Below are positions 42,908 to 52,172 of a stretch of 61,800 nt of DNA, in pieces. The notes below the pieces were generated by a model. It was not told the DNA's origin, searched no databases, and was given only the letters and a program-made list of their open reading frames with translations. How positions within the stretch are numbered: the stretch's first letter is position 1; every line of letters begins with the position of its first letter. A program made the position numbers and the translations under genes. This DNA is from Kiritimatiellia bacterium (GTDB taxonomy: Bacteria; Verrucomicrobiota; Kiritimatiellia; JAAZAB01): contig JAQUQV010000006.1 of assembly GCA_028715905.1 (NCBI GenBank), positions 1 to 61,800 on the forward strand, written 5' to 3'.

Positions 42908-43909
42908 TTAAAACTTGATGATTTTGCCGGTTTTTTCCGATTCATAGACCGCCAGCGCGATTTGCAGCGCTTTCCGGCCGTCCTCGCCGTTGCCGAGCGG
43001 CTCCCGCCCTTCGGAAATTGCGGCGATGAATTCCTTCCATTCTTCTTTCCAGGAAACGTCGCCGCCGCGGTATTCAGTGATGTTTTCGCTGAAGGGCGCT
43101 TCAAAATCGCGTTGGCCGATAACCAGCCGCTCGGTGCCGTAGCTGGCGCCGAGTCCGTCCACGGCGGCGTAACCGTCGCGGCCGAAGACCTCAAAGGAAA
43201 AAAGATTTTTCCATTGGGTCAGCGAGGAATGCAGGGAGGCCGTGGCCGCCGATGATGTGCGAAAGACGGCCATGCCGTCTTCGTCCAGGGGCTGGCCGGT
43301 GAAGAAACGCCGCGCGGTCATGCCGGTTGCCTCGGTGATTTCTCCCAGGAACCAGCGGAAGAGGTCAATCGCATGGGTGCCCTGTTCAATGAACTGCCCG
43401 CCGGCGGCCTGATCCGGGTCCGCGCGCCATTCCTTTTCGTATTCCGGCCGTCCGCATATGCCGTAACGGCAGCGCGCGAAGAGCGCCTGGCCGATGTCTC
43501 CCCTTTCAAGCGCCGCTTTTGCCTCCCGGACGGCGGGATGGTGGCGGTGGTTAAAGCCGCATTTGAGGATTTTTTTCGCCTGGCGCGCCGCGGCCAGCAT
43601 CGCGTCGGCCTCGGCCAGCGAGCGGGCCAGCGGTTTTTCGCACAAAACGTGCTTGCCGGCGCGCAGGGCGGCGGCGCCGATTTCGGCGTGCGCATAAGGG
43701 GGCGTGCAGACGAGCACGACGCCGATCTCTTCCATGGCAACGGCTTCCTGCCAGGTTTTGACCGCGGCGCAGCCAAAATCTTTTGCGGCGGCGTCGGCCT
43801 TTTGAAAAGTGCGGTCGGCGATGACCGCCAATTCCGTCTGGGCGCACGCCCTTACTGCCGGCGCCCGCCGGCGGCACTGCAAGCCCGCGCCGATGATGGC
43901 AACCTTCAT
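42908..43909 (-). CDS. Gfo/Idh/MocA-family oxidoreductase
   Basis: NAD(P)-dependent sugar oxidoreductase, 333 residues from the ATG at 43909, which overlaps the upstream stop as ATGA. Rossmann 'VAIIGAGLQCRRRAPAV', 'VCTPPYAHAEIG', the family 'GKHVLCEKPLARSLAEAD' with catalytic Lys, and 'GGQFIEQGTHAIDLFRWFLG'. Substrate unknown; in this operon probably a nucleotide sugar. Confidence 0.88.
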   Translation of the reverse strand: MKVAIIGAGLQCRRRAPAVRACAQTELAVIADRTFQKADAAAKDFGCAAVKTWQEAVAMEEIGVVLVCTPPYAHAEIGAAALRAGKHVLCEKPLARSLAEADAMLAAARQAKKILKCGFNHRHHPAVREAKAALERGDIGQALFARCRYGICGRPEYEKEWRADPDQAAGGQFIEQGTHAIDLFRWFLGEITEATGMTARRFFTGQPLDEDGMAVFRTSSAATASLHSSLTQWKNLFSFEVFGRDGYAAVDGLGASYGTERLVIGQRDFEAPFSENITEYRGGDVSWKEEWKEFIAAISEGREPLGNGEDGRKALQIALAVYESEKTGKIIKF

Positions 43910-45240
43910 TTTCTGCATGGCGTTGATTCCTCTTGCGCCGCGTCAAATCCGCGTCCGAAGCCGATATAGCGGAAACCGGCGCGCACGAGATCGGCCCGGT
44001 TGAGAATGTTGTTGGCGTCAATCAAAAGATCGCCGGCCATTGTTTTTCTGATTCGGCCGTAGTCCAGGTTTTTATATTCTTTCCAGCCGGTTAGCAAGAG
44101 TAAAGCATCGGCGCCGCGGGCGGCCCGATAAGGGTTATTTTCAAAACGGAAATCGGCGCGGCCGGCTATTTCCCGCCGGTCGGCTTTCGGGTCGTGCGCG
44201 GTAACAGACGCGTTTGCGCGGTTCAGTTCGGCGATGATTTCCAGGGAAAGCGAACGCCGCAGGGCGCTGGTGCCCGGCTTGTAGGCCAGCCCCAGCACGG
44301 TTATTTTTCTGCCGGCGAGCGGTTTTAAAGCCCGGCGCAGTTTCAGGACAACCATCCGGTTCTGGATTATATTTGACTGCCAGGCGCCGTTGAGGAGGGG
44401 CGTTTTTACCCCGCAGCGGCGGCCGAGTCCGCGCAGGGTCTGCATGTCGCGCGCCAGCGTTCCGCCCGCGAAACCCAGCCCGGGCATCAGCATCGCCTTG
44501 CGGCCGATCCGCGGCTCGGCGCGGAGGATTTCCGCCAGCCGGAAACCGTCGGCGCCGGTCTTGTCGCAGAGGTTGCCCAGTTCATTGCCGAAGGCGAGCG
44601 AGACCGCCAGGTATCCGTTCAAGGCGTGTTTTACCATTTCAGCCGTTACCAGCGATGTCCGCTCCCATTTTCCGCCGATGGCGGAGAGGAGGGGGACCAA
44701 CCGGGCAAAAGCGCGTTCATTGTCCGCGCCGATCACCCGCAGGGGCGGATTGAGGAAACGTTCAATCGCCCGGCCGAGCTGAAGATTTTCGGGGCTGTAG
44801 GCGAGAGAAAAGCGCAGGGCGGGATTCTTTTTCCTGATTTCCGCTTCCAGCAGAGCGCAGGTGCCGACCGGCACCTGCGCGGTTACCAGGATGACGGAGT
44901 CATTTTCCAGGGCGGGAGCTATTTTCCGCGCGGCCCCGAAGATGCCGCTCAAATCGCTCCGGTCTTTTTCGTCAACGGGGGTGTCAGACATGAGGAGGAC
45001 CAGCGGGCGGTTCTTCACAACCGCCTGCAGGTTGGCGGTGAAGCGCAGGCGTCCGGCGCGCAGGTTTTTCCGCAGCAGTTCTTCCAGGCCGGGTTCAAAG
45101 AGCGGCGGCCGTCCGGCCCGGAGCCTGCGCACGGTTTGTTCGTTCGGGTCCGCGGCCAAAACATCAAAGCCCAGACCGGCGAGGCAGGCGGCGCCGACCA
45201 CTCCCTGGTGCCATAATCCGATAATGCCTGTTTTTTTCAT
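43906..45240 (-). CDS. UGD-family nucleotide-sugar dehydrogenase lacking the catalytic Cys
   Basis: Resembles UDP-glucose/GDP-mannose dehydrogenase over 444 residues, with an N-terminal Rossmann 'GIIGLWHQGVVGAACLAGLG', a central helix, and a C-terminal domain ('VLGLAYKPGTSALRRS'). Lys204, Asn208 and Asp265 match catalytic residues of the family, but the Cys of the canonical GGSCFPKD is Thr261 here ('GFAGGTLARDMQTL'). Without Cys the second oxidation to the uronic acid should be blocked, so the product may be an aldehyde or the protein may have another role. Coupled on both sides by ATGA overlaps. Confidence 0.85.
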   Translation of the reverse strand: MKKTGIIGLWHQGVVGAACLAGLGFDVLAADPNEQTVRRLRAGRPPLFEPGLEELLRKNLRAGRLRFTANLQAVVKNRPLVLLMSDTPVDEKDRSDLSGIFGAARKIAPALENDSVILVTAQVPVGTCALLEAEIRKKNPALRFSLAYSPENLQLGRAIERFLNPPLRVIGADNERAFARLVPLLSAIGGKWERTSLVTAEMVKHALNGYLAVSLAFGNELGNLCDKTGADGFRLAEILRAEPRIGRKAMLMPGLGFAGGTLARDMQTLRGLGRRCGVKTPLLNGAWQSNIIQNRMVVLKLRRALKPLAGRKITVLGLAYKPGTSALRRSLSLEIIAELNRANASVTAHDPKADRREIAGRADFRFENNPYRAARGADALLLLTGWKEYKNLDYGRIRKTMAGDLLIDANNILNRADLVRAGFRYIGFGRGFDAAQEESTPCRK

Positions 45241-46226
45241 TCTTTCCCCAGCATTCTCCGCACGGCGATGCGCACCGCCTCGTCGGAGGTGTGTTTTGCG
45301 GTCCAGCCCAGCCGGCGCATCCGCTCCACGGTGATATGCACCCTGGGCTGGTCGCCGGGCCAGGCTTTTGGCGTGCCTTCAACGGCGATTCCGGCTGCGG
45401 GCAGTTCCATTTCGTTCCTGATGATTTCCGCGATGTCGGTAACCCTGGAAATTGTGGCGGTCCCGAGGTTGAAAATATCGCAGGGATTTTCGGCCGTCAT
45501 GGGAATGTTGCGGAACGCCCAGCCCATGCCGTCAATGCATTCCTCAACGAGAAAATAGTTTTTTTCCTGCCGGCCGTCGCCCCGGATGAGCAGTTTGTCC
45601 GGGTTGGCGCGCAATTTATGGATGAAATCATAGATGACGCCATGCGTCATTCTTTTCCCGATCACGTTTCCGAAGCGGAAAATCCAGGCGCGCAGTCCGT
45701 AAAGGTGGCAGTAAGCCGAAATGAAAGCCTCGCCGCCGATTTTCCCGGCGGCGTAGGTTGAAACCGGCAGGAGAGGGCCGGCCTGCTCGTTTACGGGCCG
45801 GTCGCGGCAAAGTTCGCCGTAGACCGCGCCGGTTGAGGAAAAAAGCAGGGGCTTGATATTGTTGAGGCGCATGGCCTCAACAACGTTGAAAGCGCCGGCC
45901 GCGCAGTCTTGCAGGTCGCGCCGCGGGTTTTCGGCGCCCCCGATTATGTCGGTGTTGGCGGCGAGGTGCCAGACGAGGTCGTGATCCCGACTGGCGTTCC
46001 GGAGGCGTTCCATGTCCAGAATATCCGCTTGTATAAAGGTGAAATTCGGATTTTCAAAGTGGGCGGAGACGTATTCGCGGCGGCCGTTGGAAAGGTTGTC
46101 GTAGACGCAGACCTGATAGTCCTGCGCCATGAGGCAATCCACAACGTGGCTGCCGATGAAGCCGGCCCCGCCGGTTACGAAAATTTTTCTGACGGAATTG
46201 CCGAGGGTGCGTTCCATTTTTTTCAT
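45237..46226 (-). CDS. Extended SDR nucleotide-sugar epimerase/dehydratase (paralogue A)
   Basis: 329 residues; 'FVTGGAGFIGSHVVDCL' Rossmann motif, 'DNLSNGRREYV', and active-site 'STYAAGKIGGEAFISAY' (Tyr-x3-Lys). Strongly similar to the next gene upstream along the whole length ('RFGNVIGKRMTHGVIYDFI', 'IRGDGRQEKNYF'), so the two arose by tandem duplication. The likely reaction is C4 epimerisation or dehydration of a nucleotide sugar. Coupled by ATGA to both neighbours. Confidence 0.87.
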   Translation of the reverse strand: MKKMERTLGNSVRKIFVTGGAGFIGSHVVDCLMAQDYQVCVYDNLSNGRREYVSAHFENPNFTFIQADILDMERLRNASRDHDLVWHLAANTDIIGGAENPRRDLQDCAAGAFNVVEAMRLNNIKPLLFSSTGAVYGELCRDRPVNEQAGPLLPVSTYAAGKIGGEAFISAYCHLYGLRAWIFRFGNVIGKRMTHGVIYDFIHKLRANPDKLLIRGDGRQEKNYFLVEECIDGMGWAFRNIPMTAENPCDIFNLGTATISRVTDIAEIIRNEMELPAAGIAVEGTPKAWPGDQPRVHITVERMRRLGWTAKHTSDEAVRIAVRRMLGKE

Positions 46227-47209
46227 GCCGCCGGCTTGATCCGGCCCAGGCGCGCGTCTTCCAGCATGGCCGCGACCGCCGCCTCCACCGCCTCTCTGGA
46301 AGTCATCCGGTTGCGCCAGCCCAGTTTTCTGATTTTATCGGTTTGGAGGCGGTAAACGGGGACATCGGCCTTCCAGCCGCGGGCGCCGCCGGTGTATTCA
46401 AAAACCGCGCCGGCGAGCTTCATTTTGGCAACGACAATTTCGGCGATCTGGGTGACGGTCAGAAAATCCTCGGCGCCGACGTTGAAGACCTCGTAAGGCG
46501 CGGACTGTTTTTGCTCCGCCAGCAGGAAGGCGTCCAGGACGTCGGCGATGAAAATATACGGCTTGCTTTGTCGGCCGTCGCCGAAAATGAGAAGGCGCTG
46601 CGGGGCTTTCAGCAGGCGGCGGATGAAATCGTAGGCCACGCCGTGGGTTTGATGGGGGCCGACAACATTGGCGAAGCGCATGACCGTGCCCCGGATTCCG
46701 AAGAGATGGCTGTAGGCGCTGATCAGCGCCTCGCTTCCCAGCTTGCTGGCGCCGTAAGTTGAAATGGGAATGGAATGCGGCCAGGCTTCCGGCAGAGGCA
46801 CGGGGGGCACGTCGCCGTAGACGCCGGAACCGGAGGAAAAGAAAATGCGCTTGCAGCCGCAGCGCCGCATGGCCTCCAGGGTGTTATGGGTAAGGTAAAG
46901 GCCGTTCCAGAAATCAATTTCCGGCTCCTCGGCCGCGCGCGCGATGTCGGAATTGGCGGCGAGATGAAAGACGGTTTCGCAGCCGGTCATGGCCGCCTCC
47001 AGGCATTCCAGGTCTGAGGCGTCCGATTCAACAATTGTCAGCCGGGGGCTCTTGATTCTTTCCGCAAAGGGCCAGCGGCGGCCGGTGCTGAAATTGTCGT
47101 AGACGACCACTTCCGCTGCGGTTGTGTCCAGCAGGCGGTTGACGAGGTGCGCGCCGATAAAACCGGCTCCGCCGGTTATGAAATAACGGTTGGTCGGTCT
47201 GCGGTTCAT
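46223..47209 (-). CDS. Extended SDR nucleotide-sugar epimerase/dehydratase (paralogue B)
   Basis: 328 residues with 'FITGGAGFIGAHLVNRLL', 'DNFSTGRRWPF', 'FSSGSGVYGDV' and 'STYGASKLGSEALISAY'. Sister of paralogue A ('RFANVVGPHQTHGVAYDFI', 'IFGDGRQSKPYIF'). It begins 6 bp after hddA. The substrate is not fixed by sequence; a UDP- or GDP-linked hexose or heptose is plausible. Confidence 0.87.
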   Translation of the reverse strand: MNRRPTNRYFITGGAGFIGAHLVNRLLDTTAAEVVVYDNFSTGRRWPFAERIKSPRLTIVESDASDLECLEAAMTGCETVFHLAANSDIARAAEEPEIDFWNGLYLTHNTLEAMRRCGCKRIFFSSGSGVYGDVPPVPLPEAWPHSIPISTYGASKLGSEALISAYSHLFGIRGTVMRFANVVGPHQTHGVAYDFIRRLLKAPQRLLIFGDGRQSKPYIFIADVLDAFLLAEQKQSAPYEVFNVGAEDFLTVTQIAEIVVAKMKLAGAVFEYTGGARGWKADVPVYRLQTDKIRKLGWRNRMTSREAVEAAVAAMLEDARLGRIKPAA

Positions 47210-47215
47210 GCGGGA

Positions 47216-48241
47216 TCAGTCAAAATCATCCAGGGCGGTCAGGTCGCTGACCACGTGCGCTCCCTGCCGGGAGGGGAAATAAGCTATGGGCGGCATGCCC
47301 TGGCCGGTCATGAATTCATCCAGGGCGCGCGCCTGTTTCGGGCAGTAAAGCATCAGAAAGCCGCCGCCGCCGGCCCCGATTATTTTGCCGCCGAGGACGC
47401 CGAATCGTTTTTTAACTTCCGCGTAGAGGTTGTCCATGACGCCGAGGCTGACGGCGGCGGACATTTGTTTTTTAAACCGCCAGTGCTCGTCCATGAGCGC
47501 GCCGAACGCGTCCAGGTCGCGGGCCAGGAAAGCTTCGTAAATGCGCCGGCCGATTTCCTTGATATTGAGCAGGCATTCAATCGTGTTTTTATGGCCGGGA
47601 TTTTCGCGCCGGCGGGCGGCCTCGTCCTGTTTTTTAAGGACGGCCGTGGCGGAACGCTGTACGCCGGTGTAATAGACGCGGGCCTTGGAAACGAGCTCGT
47701 TGGCCGTGGCGAAATCCACCGGCGAGCGTTCCACGGTTACCTTGCCGTCGGGAGCTATGGCAAGTTTCCTGAAACCGCCGAAGGCCGCCATGTACTGGTC
47801 CTGCTTGCCGACCGGTTCCCCGAGAATATCCATTTCAATCCGGCAGGCTTCCTCGGCGATTGTCGCGGGCGGGGCGGATTCTCCCTTGTATGCGCGGATG
47901 GCGGTGAGCAGGCCCGCGAGATAGGAGCCGGACGAGCCCAGCCCCGTTTTGGCCGGCATATCCGCGATGCTGGTTAATTCAATGTTGGCGCGCACGTCAT
48001 GCAGACGGAGCGCTTCCCGCGCCAGGGGATGCCTGATTTCTTCAATGCTGTCAACAGTTTCAACCTGGTTGTAGCGGACGACGATTTTCCGGTCGGCAAC
48101 GGAACGCCGGTTGAGGAGTATATACATGTATTTGTTGATGCACATGGCGAAGATAAAACCGCCGTGTTGTTCGTAAAACGAAGGCAGGTCGGTTCCCCCC
48201 CCGCCCAGCGTGATCCTGAATGGCGTCCGTGTGATAATCAT
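47216..48241 (-). CDS. hddA: GHMP-family D-glycero-D-manno-heptose 7-phosphate kinase (HddA-like)
   Basis: Phosphorylates heptose 7-phosphate at C1 (alpha), the step that directs synthesis to GDP-heptose. 341 residues from the ATG at 48241; the longer frame to 48421 overlaps the transaldolase gene. GHMP motifs: 'IITRTPFRITLGGGGTDLP', 'KTGLGSSGSYLAGLL' and 'GKIIGAGGGGFLMLYC'. Its presence, not a bifunctional HldE, suggests the GDP- and not the ADP-heptose branch. Confidence 0.9.
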   Translation of the reverse strand: MIITRTPFRITLGGGGTDLPSFYEQHGGFIFAMCINKYMYILLNRRSVADRKIVVRYNQVETVDSIEEIRHPLAREALRLHDVRANIELTSIADMPAKTGLGSSGSYLAGLLTAIRAYKGESAPPATIAEEACRIEMDILGEPVGKQDQYMAAFGGFRKLAIAPDGKVTVERSPVDFATANELVSKARVYYTGVQRSATAVLKKQDEAARRRENPGHKNTIECLLNIKEIGRRIYEAFLARDLDAFGALMDEHWRFKKQMSAAVSLGVMDNLYAEVKKRFGVLGGKIIGAGGGGFLMLYCPKQARALDEFMTGQGMPPIAYFPSRQGAHVVSDLTALDDFD

Positions 48242-48275
48242 CTTTGCCTGCTCTCTGTTGTGTTTTTGCGCCTGT

Positions 48276-49022
48276 TCACAGAATTGTAAATCCGCTTCTG
48301 ACGGCATCATGATAAAACATCCGCACCGTCTCAAGCGAATAAATCTCCAGTTCCTTTCCCAGATTGCCGGTTTTGGCGAGCAAATCGGGGGTAACGGTGA
48401 TGATATGACAGCCGATTTCATCGGCCTGAATGATATTGAGAACCTCGCGCGGACTGGCCCAGAGCAGTTCGGCCGCGGGCAGAGGCTTTAAAATCGCCAG
48501 CGCGTTTTTCATGGCCGGCAGGGGGTCGCGTCCGCTATCCGCGATGCGTCCGGCGAAAACCGACACGATTGACGGCACATCGGGCCGCAAAACGGGGACA
48601 AGCCCCCCGACCTGTTCCGTGGTCATGATGGCGGTGATGTTGAGTTTCAAGCCCAGTTCTGCCAGCTCCCGGATCAGCGGGGCGGATTGTTCGCCGCGGG
48701 TGTTGGTGACGGGAATCTTGACATAGACGTTTGCCCCCAGCTCGTTCAGCCGCAGAGCCTGTTGCCGCATCCCGGCCATGTCGTCCGAAAACACTTCAAA
48801 CGAGACCGGCATATCCCGCACTACGCGCAGGACTTCGGTGGCAAAAGCCAGGTAGTTGGTGATGCCGGCCTTCGCCATGAGCGTCGGATTGGTGGTGAAA
48901 CCCTTTACGATTTTTTTTTCGTAGGCGTCTATGATTGAGTCCAGGTCGGCGCCGTCGGCAAATATTTTTATCTTCAAATCCTGGAGACCGCGTTTTTCAT
49001 CCGTTTCCGCCATGTTGTTCAT
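48276..49022 (-). CDS. Transaldolase / fructose-6-phosphate aldolase family
   Basis: Class I aldolase of 248 residues, short TalC-type. 'VKGFTTNPTLMAKAGI', 'SFEVFSDD', the Schiff-base Lys in 'VYVKIPVTN', 'LNITAIMTTEQ', and 'SVFAGRIADSGRDP' are all family features. In the heptose operon it probably makes or drains sedoheptulose 7-phosphate, the substrate of GmhA. It starts 12 bp after gmhA. Confidence 0.9.
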   Translation of the reverse strand: MNNMAETDEKRGLQDLKIKIFADGADLDSIIDAYEKKIVKGFTTNPTLMAKAGITNYLAFATEVLRVVRDMPVSFEVFSDDMAGMRQQALRLNELGANVYVKIPVTNTRGEQSAPLIRELAELGLKLNITAIMTTEQVGGLVPVLRPDVPSIVSVFAGRIADSGRDPLPAMKNALAILKPLPAAELLWASPREVLNIIQADEIGCHIITVTPDLLAKTGNLGKELEIYSLETVRMFYHDAVRSGFTIL

Positions 49023-49034
49023 CCCGGTCAGATT

Positions 49035-49643
49035 TCAGGTTTTGCCGCTTGTTTCCGCCTCCCATTTGGGCGCGGCCGAGCGCAGTTTAGGGTGCGACAC
49101 GATCAGGTGGGCAAGCAGGGCGTGAAACGATTCCGTGTGCGGGGTAACACGGCCCGGATTGACAACCGGCACAAGCACGCAGGCATCGGCGATTTTCGCC
49201 GTGTAACCCCCGGCGCGCCCGACAATCCCCAGGATCACGGCCCCTTTTTTTCTGGCAAACTGGAGCGCCCTGACAAGGTTCGCGCTGATGTTTTTTTCCA
49301 GGTCGCCCCCGCCCACCGAAAAGACAAAAACAACGTCGTTTTTCCGGAGACGGCCGGCCCGCAGCCAGCCTTCAAGGCAGTTTTCCCAGCCATCGTCATT
49401 AATGCGCGCGGTCAGCTCGGACACGTTATCGGTCGGCGCGCAGGCGTCCAGGCCGGCCAGCTTGCGCAAATCGTTGACAAAATGGGATGCGGTCGCGGCG
49501 CTGCCGCCGATGCCGAGCACGTAGACCCGCGTCCGCCGCCGCCGGGCGCGGGCCAGATGCGCGATCATGGCGGCGAGCGGCCGGCGCTTGATTTTTCCGG
49601 TGATAACGGCGGATTCGGCCAGGTATTTATTGATGAATTTCAC
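49035..49643 (-). CDS. gmhA: SIS-domain sedoheptulose 7-phosphate isomerase (GmhA-like)
   Basis: First step of nucleotide-heptose synthesis, converting sedoheptulose 7-P to heptose 7-P; 202 residues. SIS motifs are 'VYVLGIGGSAATASHFVNDL', 'VFSVGGGDLEKNISANLVRA' and 'GAVILGIVGRAGGY'. A GTG start at 49643 is used; no obvious ribosome site. A TATACAAT box a few bases upstream may be a -10 element. The helical tail 'HALLAHLIVSHPKL' matches GmhA-type proteins. First gene of the operon. Confidence 0.88.
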   Translation of the reverse strand: MKFINKYLAESAVITGKIKRRPLAAMIAHLARARRRRTRVYVLGIGGSAATASHFVNDLRKLAGLDACAPTDNVSELTARINDDGWENCLEGWLRAGRLRKNDVVFVFSVGGGDLEKNISANLVRALQFARKKGAVILGIVGRAGGYTAKIADACVLVPVVNPGRVTPHTESFHALLAHLIVSHPKLRSAAPKWEAETSGKT

Positions 49644-49687
49644 GGAGTATTTATTGTATAAAAGGGGAAACGCCCGGGTTGCCGCGG

Positions 49688-50245
49688 TCAGGGGTGAATC
49701 TGGCCGTCGGGCAGTATGGTGCCGCTGAAAACGGCTCCGTTGGTTTTAGCTCCTTCCATGATGGCTCCCGTAAGATTGGCCCCGCTCAGATCGGCGTCTA
49801 TGAGCGCGGCCTGGCTGAGGTCCGCCCCCACCATGGAGGCGTTTTGCAGATTGGCCTTGGTCAGGTTGGCGTTTTTCAGGTTGGCGTTTACCAGTTTGGC
49901 GCCGTTCAAATCGGCTTGATAAAGGATGGCTTTTTCCAGATTGGCCTTGGTCAGGTTGGCCTGGTTGAGCCGGGCGTTTTTAAGGATGGATTTTTTCAGA
50001 CTGGCCTCGGACAGGTTTGCGAACGAGAGATTGGCGCCGGAAATATCAGCTTCGTCCAGTTTGGCGCCGCTCAAATCCTTGCCGATATGAATACCGCGGA
50101 TTATCTGCAGGCACTGTTCTTTGGTCAGATCGGCGGCGGAGACGCCTTTGGTTTTGATGTTAATGATTTTTTTCTGGGCCGGGGCCGGCGGGAGCATGAC
50201 CAGCGGGAGCATGATAACCAGAATGATTGGGCGCAAATCCTTCAT
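49688..50245 (-). CDS. Secreted pentapeptide-repeat protein
   Basis: 185 residues with a signal peptide (about 1-23, ending PAPA). From about residue 55 there are some 22 A(D/N)Lxx pentapeptides ('ANLSFANLSEASLKKS'), which fold as a right-handed beta-helix. Function unknown. It lies between rpoD (33 bp) and gmhA (44 bp), both in the same direction, and may be co-transcribed with either. Confidence 0.85.
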   Translation of the reverse strand: MKDLRPIILVIMLPLVMLPPAPAQKKIINIKTKGVSAADLTKEQCLQIIRGIHIGKDLSGAKLDEADISGANLSFANLSEASLKKSILKNARLNQANLTKANLEKAILYQADLNGAKLVNANLKNANLTKANLQNASMVGADLSQAALIDADLSGANLTGAIMEGAKTNGAVFSGTILPDGQIHP

Positions 50246-50278
50246 AAGCCGTCCGCATTTAACCTGAAATATACAGGA

Positions 50279-52132
50279 TTATGTTTTAATATCAAGGAAT
50301 CCTTCCAGTTTTTGCAGGCGCGTGGGGTGGCGCATTTTGCGCAGGGCTTTGGCCTCTATCTGGCGGATACGCTCGCGGGTCACGTTGAACATACTGCCCA
50401 CTTCCTCCAGGGTGCGCGGGCAGCCGTCAAGAATGCCGAAACGCAGATGGATAACCCGCTGTTCCCGTTCGGAGAGGGTGTGGACAACCTCCTGCAGTCT
50501 CTGCCGCAGGAGGCTGTAGGCGGCCATCTCCGAGGGGTTTTCGGCCGATTTATCCTCAATGAAATCCCCGAAGGTAGTATCCTCGCTGTCGCCGACCGTG
50601 GCCTGCAGGGAAATCGGCTGCTGGGACATTTTAAAAACTTCCCGGACCCGTTCCACCGGCAGGTTGATTTCACTGGCGACTTCCTCCGGGGTGGGTTCCC
50701 GGCCGAAATCCTGCAGCAGCTGTTTTTGAACACGGACCAGTTTGTTGATGGTTTCAATCATGTGGACGGGGATGCGGATGGTCCGCGCCTGGTCGGCAAT
50801 GGCGCGGGTGGCCGCCTGCCGGATCCACCAGGTGGCGTAAGTGCTGAATTTATAGCCCCGTTTGTACTCAAACTTTTCCACCGCGCGCATCAGGCCGGTG
50901 TTGCCTTCCTGAATGAGGTCCAGAAACATCAGTCCCCGGTTCATGTATTTCTTGACGATGCTGATGACCAGCCGCAGGTTTGCTTCCGCCATTTCCGTCC
51001 TTGCTTTTTGTCCCTTTTTCAGCCATTCCCTCAATTGCTGGCATTTGGCGTCAAATGCTTCGCCTTTCATCCAGCATATATTCTCCAGTTCCCTGAGTTC
51101 GGCTTGAAGCGCCCGCAGGTTTTTCGTGTATTCGGCGTTTTTCTGTTTTTTTTGCCTTTCCAGGCGGCGCATCCGTTCGGAGCCTTCGCGGTATTTCTGA
51201 TGATGTTTTTCAGCGACCGCGATAAAATCCTCAATCGCCTTCTGCTTGAAGTGAAATCCGTCCAGCAGGCGCACGTACTTGCGGTGGGCCGCGTTGAGTT
51301 TTGCCTGCCACCGTTTTAAATTTGCCTGGCTGGTTTTGGGGTCGTTTATTTTTTTGAAAATCAGGGAGAGGCTGGCGTGGGCGGCCTGGGTTTTCTTTTT
51401 GAGGGCCGGAAGCATCTTGAAATATTTGTCCCGTCCGTCAACGTGTTTGTCAACGATAATGCGGTCAAACCTGTCCTGTCCCTCTTCAAGCCGGTCGGCG
51501 AGACTGAAATACGCCTCAAGCGAGAAGCCGAATTCTTTGAAAAGGCAGCGCGACTTGATTTCCGCCTCCTCAATCCGTTTGCAGATTTCAACCTCCTGGG
51601 CGCGGGTCAGCAGGGGCACCTGGCCCATCTGGTGGATATAGGAGCGGATGGGGTCGTCCATGGCATCCAGCGACCTGGCCTGTTCCACCCGTTCCGCCTT
51701 TTCGGCCTGTTTTTTGTATTGCTCCACGTCCGAAGCGTCAATGATTTCTATGTCCATTCCCCGCAAAAGCAAAATGAACCCTTCCAATTCGTCCGGGTCA
51801 ATCAGGTCGTTCGGGAGGGTCTCGTTGATATCGGCGTAGGTAAGGTATCCCTGTTCGCGCGCCACCTTGATGAGCTCTTTTACTTTTTCGTTAAGCTCGT
51901 CGCTGCTTAACTTTATCTTTAACTGCGCGCCCAGATTCAAGGCCGGCGATTTTTCAGCTCCGGCCGTCTGGTTGTTCTGGGCCGGCTTATTAAGAGAATC
52001 GGCGGGGGAAGAAATGCGCCGGGATTCCTTCGCGCCGGAAGAAGACGGCTGTGTCTTGCCGGTTTTGACCTGTTGTCCGGCCGCCGCCGGACGGGCTTTG
52101 CCGGAACATTTGAGTTTTCTGGCCTTTTTCAT
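50279..52132 (-). CDS. rpoD: Primary RNA polymerase sigma factor
   Basis: Housekeeping sigma70, 617 residues. A Ser/Lys-rich N-terminal tail (1-70) precedes region 1.1 ('[15 protein letters not shown]'), region 1.2 ('[16 protein letters not shown]'), a charged non-conserved insert (about 200-390), region 2 ('[17 protein letters not shown]', '[19 protein letters not shown]'), region 3 and region 4.2 ('[20 protein letters not shown]'). It recognises the TTGACA/TATAAT promoters seen in this window. It lies 40 bp downstream of tRNA-Thr. Confidence 0.97.
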   Translation of the reverse strand: MKKARKLKCSGKARPAAAGQQVKTGKTQPSSSGAKESRRISSPADSLNKPAQNNQTAGAEKSPALNLGAQLKIKLSSDELNEKVKELIKVAREQGYLTYADINETLPNDLIDPDELEGFILLLRGMDIEIIDASDVEQYKKQAEKAERVEQARSLDAMDDPIRSYIHQMGQVPLLTRAQEVEICKRIEEAEIKSRCLFKEFGFSLEAYFSLADRLEEGQDRFDRIIVDKHVDGRDKYFKMLPALKKKTQAAHASLSLIFKKINDPKTSQANLKRWQAKLNAAHRKYVRLLDGFHFKQKAIEDFIAVAEKHHQKYREGSERMRRLERQKKQKNAEYTKNLRALQAELRELENICWMKGEAFDAKCQQLREWLKKGQKARTEMAEANLRLVISIVKKYMNRGLMFLDLIQEGNTGLMRAVEKFEYKRGYKFSTYATWWIRQAATRAIADQARTIRIPVHMIETINKLVRVQKQLLQDFGREPTPEEVASEINLPVERVREVFKMSQQPISLQATVGDSEDTTFGDFIEDKSAENPSEMAAYSLLRQRLQEVVHTLSEREQRVIHLRFGILDGCPRTLEEVGSMFNVTRERIRQIEAKALRKMRHPTRLQKLEGFLDIKT

Positions 52133-52172
52133 AGATTGGATGCTTTGATCTTCCGATGCTTTCTTTAAACCG

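Noticed and set aside
49679-51319. A 546-codon plus-strand frame opposite the pentapeptide and rpoD genes.
   Set aside because: Its repeats mirror the pentapeptide repeats on the other strand; rpoD is unmistakable.
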